From assembly GCA_963930655.1 (NCBI GenBank), contig OZ005611.1, forward strand, positions 6,455,501 through 6,519,500: a stretch of DNA of 64,000 bases, written 5' to 3'. The notes below the pieces were generated by a model. It had not been told where the DNA came from, made no database searches, and was given only the letters and a program-made list of their open reading frames with translations. Shown piece after piece: positions 36,801 to 51,920 of the stretch; position 1 is the stretch's first letter; every line of letters starts with the position of its first letter. Origin of the DNA: Myrica gale (taxonomy: Eukaryota > Streptophyta > Magnoliopsida > Fagales > Myricaceae). A program made the translations under genes and the position numbers.

Positions 36801-39800
36801 ATTCCTCACGCTCTAAAAATTTCATCGCGAGCTGCCTCAAGGAATCCATGACAAATATTGCAACTGAGAGATTTTCCGACAGTCCAACTGAAACAAAGAA
36901 ATCTGAGAGAACATTCCAAATGCGAGACCACACTAATCTAATGCGGTCCATGTTGTAATGCCTGCAAAAGAAAAAAAATGCTTTGATCATAAAATCCATC
37001 CCACTTTCACTGGACGAATGACATATTCAATAATAAAATACTTAGTAAACCAAAAGAAGAGTGCCATCCCTGGAACTCCAGTAACAGGCCATTTACATTT
37101 GACTCAGTTAAACTTACTAAGTTAAATACATGATGTAATTTGACATAAAGATTTGCTGTTACATGTCAGTGCCACATCAAAGCTTCTATGCTAAGTCACA
37201 AATTTGCGTAGCAATCCACAGAGAAAAGTGGGGAACTTACGCTATCTCAACTAGTTTTGTGAGGCTGAATACACGAGGGTCTGTTGGAGACTGCAATTCT
37301 GACATAGAAACTTTGCATAAGGCCTTGACAAAAGCTACAATAGCTTCGCTGTTCAGCCTTTGGCTATGGGCAAATACGTGGTTCAACTCAAAATTCCCAA
37401 TCTGATCAAGCAAATTTAGGTTTAAAATGAAGTTATTAATCTGTTCTGGGGTTACCAGTCCTGAAGAATTAACTCCAGTACTGGTGCTGTCATATGAGCT
37501 GCCACGAACAACAGCCACCATAGCTGGATTCTGTAGAGTTCCCTTCCTCTTTAAATTTGGAAAGCCGATAGGTTTTGCTGTCTTTTCCTCTGTATCAACG
37601 TTAGATGCAGTCAAAAAAGATGCATCAGGCGGTGCACCCTCTCCCAACAGCTGCAGGTGCTCAATCCGGGAAAGGCATGTTAATATGTGCTCCCACGCTT
37701 CCTGAAGATAATTACCATCTTCAATGGCAATCAATATTATTGCCTGTCCAAAAGAAAATATGTTGGTAAATAGACATAAAAGAGCCATGCATGATGAAGT
37801 AATTTAATATCACCTAATGCAATATTTCACTCTGTTTAATGATCTTATATATGGCTACTACCAAAAGAAAAAAGCATAAAACCATGGTGCACAATGACCC
37901 AATCATCTCCTCATTTTTTTTGGGAGGGGAGGGGGGGGGGGTAAGTCAATCAGCTCCTCATTTACATGCAAACATTCTAGTCAATACCCACAGTGGAGCA
38001 TCTTTAATAAAACCTGCAGAGATAGTTTTTCCACAGTAAGTGCACACTTACCTTCACAGCATCAACATTTTTTTGCTTCATATCAGCAGCACAGTGGAGA
38101 TAAGTAAACTTGGCTACAGATGTCACAAAAGCATCTCTCTGGGTCTGCAGCCCCATCACCGCAGTGACATGCACAGCATATCGAAAGCCCTGTAAGCATT
38201 GAGAAGTAGCAAGCCTGTCATCACTTTGGTCGAGAGTCACACTGTAGGCAGCCAGCATAGGACCCCAGCAAACCTCTGTCATAAACCTCAATATTGCTAC
38301 ATCAGTGACAGCATGATAAACTGACCTGCAATATTGAAGGAAATAAATTCTCAATCATCACAGGGCACAAAAATGGACAACCACAGGGTTCAGGGAAGGA
38401 AGAAAAAGAAAACCGATGACATAGGTGTCCCACCTTCATCGTATAATATAACATCAATTATCAACCCAATATGTTGTAATATTTGGAAGATACAGAAAAA
38501 AAAGAATGGTCCTAACAATCCAATTCTAGAATCACATAACATACACAAGCTGAAAGAGTTAAAGGCCTTTAAACCACTGCAACATCTTTCTGAGCCGCAT
38601 CAATCCTCTAGTCATAACAAGACCTTCCTCATAAATGACTTGAGTTCCACGAATACATCCACAAATAGTGAAATTAGAAATTGTATTGTGTCTCGGCTTA
38701 CTCTGATTTTCCAGATTTTGCCTTAAACTGCTCCTGGATATGCCTTATTAGAAGCCCATTCGCACCCAATGCTTTTTCTTCAGTCTGCGTCCCAGTGACG
38801 AGATTGAGTATACCATCCAAGCCCAATAGTCTATTAAAGCCGTTAGTCTGTTTGCTCTGTGGTGCAGAAGACTCATCGCTCATCTTGATTTCATTCTTAA
38901 CAATTTGATCATAAAGGGTACCAAGATACTCTTCTGGTAAATCCTTGCCATCATCTATTCCGCGGTTGTTTCGAATAAAATCAGCCTTTGTCATCTGGTT
39001 TAGTCAACCAAAACAGAATGGGAATCAGAAGAGAATAAAAGATAGTTCTACATTACTAACTAATCTATGCCACATCTGTTTCTCTTCACTTTAGGTATAT
39101 GTAATATTCTTATAAATTCACTATCATGTGTTTTGTTCTTCTAAGGAATTTGACCCATTATCTAAAAGCTTCCAGAAAGATAACTGATGCCTTGAGAGAT
39201 ATGTTATAGTAACTTTAAGAAAGCCAATACTTTAAATTGAATGAAAAGCTAAAGGCAAACTAACATTCACTCCAAACTACCTACATAGATCAGTAGCAAA
39301 GGCTAAAATTTAAAGGATTGGGATAGGATATATTAGCAAAAGTCCTGCAACATACCTTATCTTTAACCATATTATTATGGGCATCTGTGTTGAGCATTAT
39401 CACAGAGTAAGCAAGAACGTAAGCAGTATCCGCACTAGAAAATGAGCTGGGATTACATTTACAATAGCGCTCAGCAAACTTCTCCATGATACGGTCAATC
39501 TTCTGTGCTTCTCCAGGTAAGCGGAATCCCCTTAGGAAAAACCTTATTGCTTCACCGAAATCTATGTCTTTGAAATTAAATGAATCTACATAAGCATGCA
39601 TGACCTTTAGAGAAAATTCCTCCCTTTCACCCAAATAGTCACCAATCACGGTTTCGTTTAAACCAGAAGTATTCTTCAGGAAAGAAGCCACGGATTCTGG
39701 AGAACCTCCGATCTTTTTGGTGCTTATCAAAAACTCAATTCCTTTGGAAGGTTTCCTATTGAAAAGAGAGATGCCTTTCTGCAATCGACCAAGCAAAGTT

Positions 39801-42800
39801 TGTCAGTAGACAGGTTGATTTCTGGTTAAAAAACAGGAATTGCGCCATGAGAACTGAACAAGAAGGGGGACAAAAGTGATAGCACACCAACCAATCAACT
39901 GAAATAATAGATTATAGATGGAACTTGCAGGAAAGCTGTTTGTAAAGAGGTGCATACAAACAATAAAAATGAAGGATTATTATAAAAACTGATGCCTTTC
40001 CAAAAAATAAAAAATAATTCTCTACCTGGAGTTCAATTTTATAAGCTCGACGTTGCTCAAGCGTAGCAGCATCTGAAAATTCAGAATTTACTTCTGGATG
40101 TAGCTCGTAGTCAGAAACAGTTCCATCTTCTCCATTTAGGGTCAAATGACTCTCCGTAGTATCACTTTCAGAAGCCTTTGGCACATATGAATCTCCTAGT
40201 CTGAGTTGTTGGTCCATCCAAGCTCCCATGGACTTGATTATGCTAACCAAACACTTAACGGATTCATGCCGAAAAGTGATATCCTGTGCTGGAGACAATG
40301 TAGTGGTTGAACCAGAAGGTGGTCCTAGGGCAGTTTTAAGAAGGCCATTGACAATCCTGCAAATATCTGATGGAATTATAAGGGCTTTAATACAGTTTAC
40401 TAAAACACAAGGATGCCAAAAGCTTACAACAAGAAAGGTCAAAAGTAACAGAAGCAATATATTTGTACATGTGTGAGAAGGGGGGAGGGAGCAAGGGCAA
40501 GAGAGAGAAAGAGAGAGCCGACTAATGAGTTCTAAACCCTCTTACAAGGAAAAAAAAGGATCAAATGGTCACAAACAGAGAAACGAGTCCAATCTAAAAC
40601 AAATTAATATCGAAAACACCTTAAATAGTATATGTACTTGCGTAAGTATTGGTTCAAAAGTTTATATCATGCCCAATTTAGGTTTGAATAGAGCTCCAAA
40701 CATGGCTTAAAATGGTTTCTGAAGGAATGATCTGTATTGACCATTGATCCTCCAAGGGATCTCTGAACCCATTGGCACTTCAATTGGTTGCCAATAAGCC
40801 CGAGAAAGAATTCACTATGATCTACTTCAGTTAGCAATCTCCATTTCAGCATTTTCCGGTAAGCTGAAGCGTGGAACTAGAGCTATGAGGATTTAGTGCA
40901 AAATAGGATTTGGCTGCTAAGACCTGGGAGTCATACTTCCTGAGCTTCAACATTTTAATAAATTAAGAGCCTCCAATGACAACCTTTAGGAAAATTCCTA
41001 TCAGGTTTCCTTCATTCTACAACAGTTCTCACTTTTAAGCAGACTGCTTTATTATGTGCAACTCGGTGGGGATTCACAAGACATACCTACCCAAGCCCCG
41101 CACCAGAGTGGAGCTATCTACATTGTGGAGGCAAATGATATGGTATAGCTTCTCATCTTGAAGAAAAGGCACACTCAAAGATCTAAATAATTATCTTCCC
41201 AGAAACCAAAGACACAAAGAAACACTGACAAAATTGACATCTCAGACTAATTGAAGGCCATACAGTAACAGTATTAAAGATATCCTTCATTAGAGTTAAA
41301 TGGAGGGAACCTCTTGATAATGAAGGCAAACTTTCATATACCGCTCCCTGCACAAACTAAAGATCTTTGTCTCTCAAAGCATAAAAAACTGATCACTGAT
41401 AATTCCACATGTTCCTGATCTGGGGCAGTAGTAACTCATATACAGGGATAGTGTAGAGATTTATAATACCTTTCAAAAATGTTTGGAGCATCCACATCGC
41501 AGTCATAGTTGACAAATATGTCTATGATAATTTGTGGATCTTGGGAGATTTTCTCCAATAAGTTGAGGACAGTCATTTTCTGCACGAAACTTGGCTGGAG
41601 CACATTCTCAAGCACTCGGAGGACAAGCATGGGAAAGAATATACCAATTTCTGCCTTCAACCCTGATCTAAATTTTGACAGCAAGCTCAAGAAAATAGAA
41701 CTCTGAAGCTGGAAAATAGACATAACAGATAGTGCACTGTTCTTTAACAAAGATAAGCAGAGAAACTGCTTGATACCATTGAGAAACCTGCACCAAGTAA
41801 AGGATACCAAATTATCGTAATAGGACAGACAAACATGTTAAATACACAGCATTAGGATTAACATAACATTAAAATAGAAAGACTATAAAACAAACTGCAA
41901 AGCACAAAAATATGTGAAGATTTTATGAGGATTGAATCTATTGGGTCTTCCAAATTACACTGCTGGAAAGAAGAGCAACGTTGCATATATCATAAGTTTA
42001 CCATACAGATTGTAGGCATCGGTCTGATTATTAGTACATGCGGTATCCTATGCCAACATTGATATCTTGGGCATCATGTTGTGTCAAAACATAAAAAGAG
42101 CACTAATAGCTTTCTCATGTTATACTTTACAGGTATTCCGATCTATAGTCAAATCTCTAACAACTTTCTAAAACTTTCCTTTACTTAATTCACAACATAC
42201 AATACTTTTTCTACCAAAAAGATATGTATAGAGGAGAAGTGAAATGACAGTGGCTCTAGTATTTATCAAGTTAGAATGGGCAGTATGACACCATTCACCC
42301 AACCCACTGGCCCAAACCCCATCCACCGACAAGCCCCATATGATAGGTTGGTTCACTTGAAAATAAGCTTTTTGATGATCAAACTTGGATCATCTCATGC
42401 ATGAACAGCCTCCATAAGATCCAGTAGAATGAGTGATGCGGCATAATACAAATTCAGTTTTATCTATTCCGGTTACTCAATTATGGGAGTTTATTCAGTT
42501 CTTTTGCAATGAGACGACTTATGACGTTTAGTGGAAGCGGAGTGAAGCAAGGATATAAGTTCAAGATTTGGGTTCAGGTGAGAAATTAGTTTCAAAAATG
42601 GAAAATAAAAATGCATAGCCATGAAAAGGGTCAATCCCAGAACTTTGATAGAGAAGAGAGTGAGTATACAAGGGGAAGGACTTGCCTCTCATTGGTACGC
42701 CACAGCGGACCCCCATTTGCCATGACGACTTTGAGCAATTCCAAAGACAACACCTTACCCCTCAAAAGGATTTGGTCATCAGGGTGCTCCTGTGATGAAA

Positions 42801-43743
42801 ATTTCATAGACAATTTACAAAGATTCTTGAAAAGCAAAAACCCATCCTCTCTAATCTTACTGCCTCCCTCGAGCGATTCACCTTTTTCGCCTACTTTGAA
42901 TGAAGCCTGCGCCTGTCCGTTGCCATTTTGCTCGGATAAAGGGCTAGTAGTAGGTAATTGGTTAGTTTTATCAGCAAGCCCTTCAGTTTCACTAGCATCC
43001 ATGACCTCATTGATGAAATTTTGAGAGAATTGAATGGAACTTCCTTCGTTCAAATTCTTGTCCGTGAATTCCAACAATTCAGCAACGGAGACCCTTGGAA
43101 TGGGAGCAGCCAGATCCATGCAGTCCTGCTCGACCCGGGTGAACACGATGACCATCATCTGAGCAAGTACCGACTTTGCACAGATCTGGTCGGTCCCATT
43201 CAAGCCGCCGAGGTACACATTGTAGCAAGTCCTGACAATATGCACCAAACAATCGCCACGGATCAAGACGCAGGGAGATCGAACCGCGGAGAGCAGAACT
43301 CGGAGCACGCCCTGCTCGATTGCTTCCTCTCCGAGACCAGCCGACTTGCACACTCCATCAATCATCTTGTAAACAACGGAGGCGTTGCCGTCCTTGAGGT
43401 TGGGATCGGGGCGGTCGATCTCGGCGCGGATGAGATTGAAGGAGAACAGCTTAAAGGCGCACTCGAGGACGGGCTCGACAACCTTGGCATAGGCGGAGTC
43501 GAGGGCCAGAATGAGGGGGTGGAGGACGGATTCAGCATCGGAGGAGGAGAGGCCGTAGAGAGGAGATGTGAGGTCCGGTTTCGGAGAGTCGGAGAGGGAC
43601 TCGAGCTTGTCGAGGGTGGATTTGCATGCGGAGACGAGGTGGGAGTGCTTCCGCCACGCTGCGTTTTTTATGATCTTGTCCAGGAACGGGCCCAGCACCC
43701 GCCCGCTGCGGGAAGGCCCCCCCAGGGTTTGCGAAGCCGACAT
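27814..43743 (-). CDS. BIG3: Brefeldin A-inhibited-type ARF guanine-nucleotide exchange factor (BIG3-like)
   Basis: Activates ARF GTPases at the trans-Golgi network; Arabidopsis BIG1-BIG4 share this role in secretory and vacuolar sorting. Eleven exons: 43743-42686, 41787-41470, 40356-40026, 39778-39356, 38994-38702, 38325-38052, 37743-37241, 36961-36640, 36305-35945, 29624-28942 and 28419-27814. All join in phase to give 1723 residues, close to the 1750 I recall for Arabidopsis BIG3. Exon 1 codes the DCB region ([12 protein letters not shown]). Sec7 starts near residue 570 ([17 protein letters not shown]), with the catalytic glutamic finger Glu659 in [12 protein letters not shown] and [17 protein letters not shown]. 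The C-terminal HDS repeats follow ([28 protein letters not shown]). The start is the ATG opening MSASQTLGG; an in-frame upstream ATG (43791) is not conserved in the family. Intron 1 needs a GC donor, and intron 9 (about 6.3 kb) holds a LINE. Family certain; BIG3 among the BIGs from remembered N-terminus. Confidence 0.95.
29822..30668 (-). pseudogene. LINE ORF2 C-terminal zinc-binding region, frameshifted
   Basis: Two overlapping frames (30668-30240 and 30319-29822) together cover the usual plant L1 C-terminus. The first opens [16 protein letters not shown]; the second carries the zf-RVT-like [19 protein letters not shown] and [19 protein letters not shown] text. A frameshift near 30290 separates them. 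This domain normally follows the reverse transcriptase and is thought to contact RNA. Confidence 0.75.
30727..32145 (-). pseudogene. LINE ORF2 reverse-transcriptase domain, one nonsense codon
   Basis: Residues typical of L1 reverse transcriptases run through two open segments in the same frame (32145-31588 and 31518-30727). They are separated by a TAA right after VIVNGSP, followed by [19 protein letters not shown] in frame. The catalytic [10 protein letters not shown] box is intact in the second segment. Apart from the nonsense codon this is the best-preserved part of the element, which argues for insertion well after the decayed LINE at 26.2-27.3 kb. Confidence 0.85.
32816..33469 (-). pseudogene. 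LINE ORF2 N-terminal endonuclease domain, frame-disrupted
   Basis: The exonuclease/endonuclease/phosphatase-like domain that nicks target DNA. The Asn of [11 protein letters not shown] and the Glu of CLQETKLE are present. The expected GDFN metal-binding motif is missing: the frame reads [12 protein letters not shown] because a run of six G shifts it, and the frame is restored a little later ([28 protein letters not shown] is in the proper frame). The frame ends at 32816, before the domain's normal junction with the reverse-transcriptase part. The product would not be an active endonuclease. Confidence 0.8.
42684..42685 (-). other. Non-canonical GC splice donor of BIG3 intron 1
   Basis: Minus strand reads GAGAG|GCAAGTCC at the end of exon 1 and TTGGTGCAG|GTTTCTC at the start of exon 2. 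Joining them gives in-phase ...[13 protein letters not shown]..., which continues the conserved protein. The donor matches the known GC-AG consensus AG|GCAAGT, and no GT within a few bases would keep the frame and the conserved residues. Confidence 0.8.
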
Positions 43744-44013
43744 TTTGATTGGAACGGGATCAGTGAATGCTCGACATTGCTGAGCGATCAATTCCTGGAG
43801 TTATATATTTCTGTTCCATCAATCACCCATTTCTCCTTTCGATCACTTGAAAAGGAACAGAAGAACACGAAGGAATTGGATGTTCACGACGCGTTTGTCG
43901 TCGTTATGAATCTTCGCCTCGGTCCTGTCTGATCCCGCAGTCTTTATCGCCTATCGGACTGGTGGGCGGAGACTCGTGTATGCTCACCACTCACTGTCTC
44001 CTCCGTCGTGCTC

Positions 44014-44023
44014 GTCACGTGAC
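44014..44023. promoter_or_regulatory. G-box palindrome upstream of BIG3
   Basis: GTCACGTGAC, a perfect 10-bp palindrome with a CACGTG core, about 270 bp upstream of the BIG3 start codon. Possible bZIP/bHLH site; sequence evidence only. Confidence 0.35.
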
Positions 44024-44761
44024 CAAAACGCGAAATTCTTTTATTTTTTTGCCGTAATGCAAAACGGCCCCTTCGTGTTTCTCGCTTTGCAAGCACGCCT
44101 ACGCCCCCGTAAAGTTGTTTCAGATGCACCCTTCTGAATTCTGATTATTCAGACCCACAAATTATTATTTTTCCGTCCCTTCGGTCTCAATCTAGAATGT
44201 TCTGAAAATGAAGGGGGAACTGAAAATGCTGCAAGTACGAGGCCTGCTCTAGTTAAAAATATGTATGGAATCGTCGGACTGTTTCACCTTCACGGCTTCA
44301 CCTACCAATAATATAAAATTCGCCTCCTGAACGAACGACATACAATCGCGACCCCCAGTAGCAGTTAGGAAGGTTTCTTATACTTCCGAACAACAAATCT
44401 TCCCACCAATCAAACGCAAGATATCTAGCATAACTACAAGCTTATCCACATTAGTTTGATACAGAAGTGCAGACAGGAATCTTTTATCAGTTGGTGTCCG
44501 CTGGTTGAATATTGCTGTTATGTCAAGAGACATTCCACATGTAGTGTATAACTATGCATGATTTTAATGGCTGCAAACACCGTCTTGTCTAAGCAGCTTG
44601 AATGGAAATTCATTCGCCTCTCATACATCCATACAAGGGTATACAATAAAAATGTAACCTTCTGAATCTAATCAACTGTTCTTGAGAAAGGTTAAAGAGC
44701 AAAAATTTAAGATACATAAGTAAAACTACCTTCTAAATTAGCCGGTCAAAACTCGGAATTC
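44024..44761. other. Intergenic DNA between BIG3 and the synthetase gene
   Basis: Holds the 3'-UTR and flank of the synthetase (stop at 44762) and the distal promoter of BIG3. No further gene seen. Confidence 0.4.
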
Positions 44762-49155
<4,394 letters not shown>

Positions 49156-49984
49156 ATGATGTCGTGCGCAATTCAAACTCCTTCCTTTACGCTCTTCAGC
49201 TCTCCATCCAGAACCATAGTCTTAGTGAGCGGGAAAATTCGATGGCTTGCACCTGCAAGATGAGTCTTAGTGAGTATGAACCACAAAAGCAAGAACAGGA
49301 AGCCGTTGCAGAAGGGGAGGAACCCCAGCATCGAAGCAATTCAAACGGTGCAGGCCTTGAAGCGAGCGCAGAAAGACCAGCGTTCGTTGGAACAAGTGTA
49401 CCACTCCAAGTTCAAGCGCCTACTCAAGCTTGATATGGTAGCAGTTCTTCGCGAACTCCTCCGCCAGAACCAATGCCTTTTGGCTCTCAAGGTTTGCACT
49501 TTGACTTGTCTGCTATGGGTACTAGGATTTTAGTCTAATTTTTGTGATTTTAAGCTTGATTTAAATTTTCTCCTAGGTTTTCGAAGACATTCGGATGGAG
49601 TACTGGTATAAGCCTCGGGTCTCACTTTATGCTGATATGATCACGGTATTGGGTAGCAATGGTTTGTTCGAACATGTTGAGCTACTCATTCTATCATATT
49701 TGAAAACAGAAGCCGGCGGTTTAGAGCCTGAAATCGAGGGCTTTAATGCTCTCTTGAGAGCTTTGATGAGTTTCAATCGTACTGATCTTGCAATGGAATG
49801 CTATGCCTTGATGAGACAAGTTGGGTGTGAACCGGACAAGTCATCCTTTAAGATACTCATAACTGGCTTAGAATCAGCTGGTGAAACAGACCATTCGGCT
49901 ACCATAAGGCAGGACGCTCAAGTGTTGTATGGGGAAGAACTGGAGTTTCTCGAGGAGAAAGAAGAGATGATGGTGAGCAGATGA
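49156..49984 (+). CDS. Short PPR protein of the THA8 family
   Basis: THA8-type proteins are small pentatricopeptide-repeat proteins of organelles; maize THA8 is needed to splice plastid group II introns. Two exons are clear: one ending at 49491 (NRKPLQKGR, SIEAIQTVQALKRA, SKFKRLLKLDMVAVLRELLR) and 49577-49984 (VFEDIRMEYWYKP to a TGA). They join in phase 0 with GT-AG borders. Repeat-like helices include VSLYADMITVLGSNGLFEHVE and GFNALLRALMSFNRTDLAMECY. The conserved part opens at ATG 49276 (MNHKSKNRK), giving 207 residues without an obvious targeting peptide. In the same frame ATG 49156 begins a transit-peptide-like stretch (MMSCAIQTPSFTLFSSPSR) that runs into a TGA at 49261. So the N-terminus is either damaged, mis-sequenced or translated from 49276. 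Other members carry presequences. The family call is from memory of homologues. Confidence 0.78.
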
Positions 49985-50913
49985 TTGAACCCATTACTTA
50001 AACAATTACACGATACAGCGAGGAGCGGCCATTATCTTGCTTACAAATTGTAAGGTTTTGGTTTCATTTTGCCATCCCGTAAGATGATTGGTTAATTCAA
50101 GCTATTTTACTCTGTGATATATGGCTATCCTGTCCTCAACATCTAGTAGTCTATCAGTTTCATGAAGAATGGGAAGGGTGAGAATTTCCAGTTGGCAGCT
50201 TAAGTTCCCTGTCTTGGATGTTTGTCCATGTGAATTGCATTGCCGTGGTGAAATTGGATATTCGAGTTTTTGTTCTTATGCTTGAGTTACTTTCAGGAAA
50301 GTTGCACAACTGCATAACTTAGATAGCAAAAATGGAATCATAGTTGTTGCGGACATTTCCGTGCTTCAATCAGTACTTGCACTTTGGACAATTTTTTATA
50401 TGCTACCATGTTTGAGCACTGTCTTATAGGGCAAGAACTTTTGCTTGTCATCTGAGTTTTACACTTTAGTGTTTTATTGTTTATCTTTCTTGTAGAACAA
50501 CTTCTGAGCGATTCATCGTTTAGACGACCTAATTGGCAAAGCAAGGATTGCCTGTATACGCCAGGATAAAGAGAAGGGTACAGGGTATGAACATTACTTC
50601 TTGATATCACACATTCCATCTACAATAATGCTTTCTAATCAAGACATCATGAAGAGACAAAAAGGGGACCTCGTATTCCAATTTTTTCAACTTTCTATCC
50701 GATTTTTGACTATGACCTCAACTTTTGTGGGATTGTTGAAAATTTGGATTGACTACAGATGTATGTGACTGGCTGTAAACATGTGTTTAGATCCTCAATA
50801 CTGATGAACTCATGATTTAACGCTTGAAAAGTTTCAAGTTTGGAAGCCACATTCCAGAATGAAGCAATGAAGACTTTTCCAACTTCGGAATTTGAGTTCA
50901 AAAGCTTCTGTCG
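49985..50913. other. Intergenic DNA between convergent genes
   Basis: Shared 3' flank of the THA8-like gene (plus) and the expansin gene (minus). No further gene or RNA seen. Confidence 0.4.
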
Positions 50914-51920
50914 CTAGAATTGTTTCCCTTCAAATATCTGGCCGAACTGCCAATTTGCTGGAGCAACATTATAAGATGCGAGTGTTCTTCCACTGCTGGC
51001 GGTCACCTCAAAAGCTATGGGCTGTCCTTTGAGATTAACGTTGCATTGCCAGTTTTGTCCCCGATTTCTTGCCATAGTTATCCATCCTGTTCTTGATCCC
51101 TTCACTTTCACAGCAACCACTTCACCGTCCAAACCTACATTGCTGATTAGAACTTGAAAGAAGCGTGGATTTCCACTCAGACTGAATCTCAGCCCTCCAC
51201 TTCTGTCACACTTAACCCTACACAAATTTTTGGATAAACAAGGTTTGCCTTAATTGCTAGAGACTTCTGAAACGGAAAATACCACCTCAATTTGGATCCT
51301 ATTTATGTGTGATATGTTACCTCCTGTACTGTACTGGAACAATATCAGCTTTTCTCTCTGCGATTTCAGCAAATGCGGCCTCTGACATCTCAAAGTGTTC
51401 TTTGGGCATATTGCACCAGCCACCATAGTCGGCTGAAAGCCCATAGTTGGGAGGGCAGAAATCTGTCGCAGTGAGAATAACAGATGGGCTGCCCTGCAGA
51501 CACCATAGTATGTGGTCAACACATCTTAGCTCGTAGCAAGCCCCACAGGTACTGCCCCTGTTGAACAAGATGGTACTTAGGCCAGCACTGTGCCTCCCAT
51601 AGGTAGCCCTGTGGAGGTCTCCATAACCACAAGCCCCTTCTGCAACATCATAAAATGGTGAACCCTTCATCAATCCAGAGTCTACTTTTAAAGTATGTGT
51701 ATTTCGTAAATGTGCAGAGTATCATTATGTAGTAAAGACAGAAACTTGACGAACTCAGCCACTAGAAATGAGGCAAAGAAAAACCTGTAATGATTGACCC
51801 TTCTGTTTCTTTGGAGTATGTAGCAGTACCGGTCTTCCATTCTGCATTCTCGGCATCAGTAATCTCACAGCATGCTTTCAGAAAAATCAAGAAGAAAACT
51901 CTGGCTTGAAGAGCACCCAT
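50914..51920 (-). CDS. Alpha-expansin
   Basis: Secreted wall-loosening protein that weakens non-covalent contacts between cellulose and matrix glycans at acid pH. Three exons, 51920-51785, 51639-51321 and 51217-50914, join in phase with GT-AG borders to give 252 residues, standard for expansins. A signal peptide spans about 1-23 ([17 protein letters not shown]). Domain 1 (GH45-like) carries [29 protein letters not shown] and GGWC. Domain 2 (grass-pollen-like) carries VKIKGSRTGW-type text (here [10 protein letters not shown]), RNRGQNWQ and ends [13 protein letters not shown]. The cysteines expected for alpha-expansins are present. The usual HFD motif of domain 1 is HFE here (127-129), and the EGACGYGDL entry lacks the common TMGGACGYGN form, so this is a divergent member. 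I could not settle which EXPA clade it belongs to. Confidence 0.93.

Noticed and set aside
43744-43791. Upstream in-frame ATG extending BIG3 by 16 residues
   Set aside because: The extension has no counterpart in the family N-terminus as I remember it; MSASQTLGG fits the family start.
42958-43932. Long open frame on the plus strand (324 codons)
   Set aside because: It is antisense to BIG3 exon 1, whose codon bias keeps the opposite strand open; it shows no family features, while the minus-strand protein is clearly conserved.
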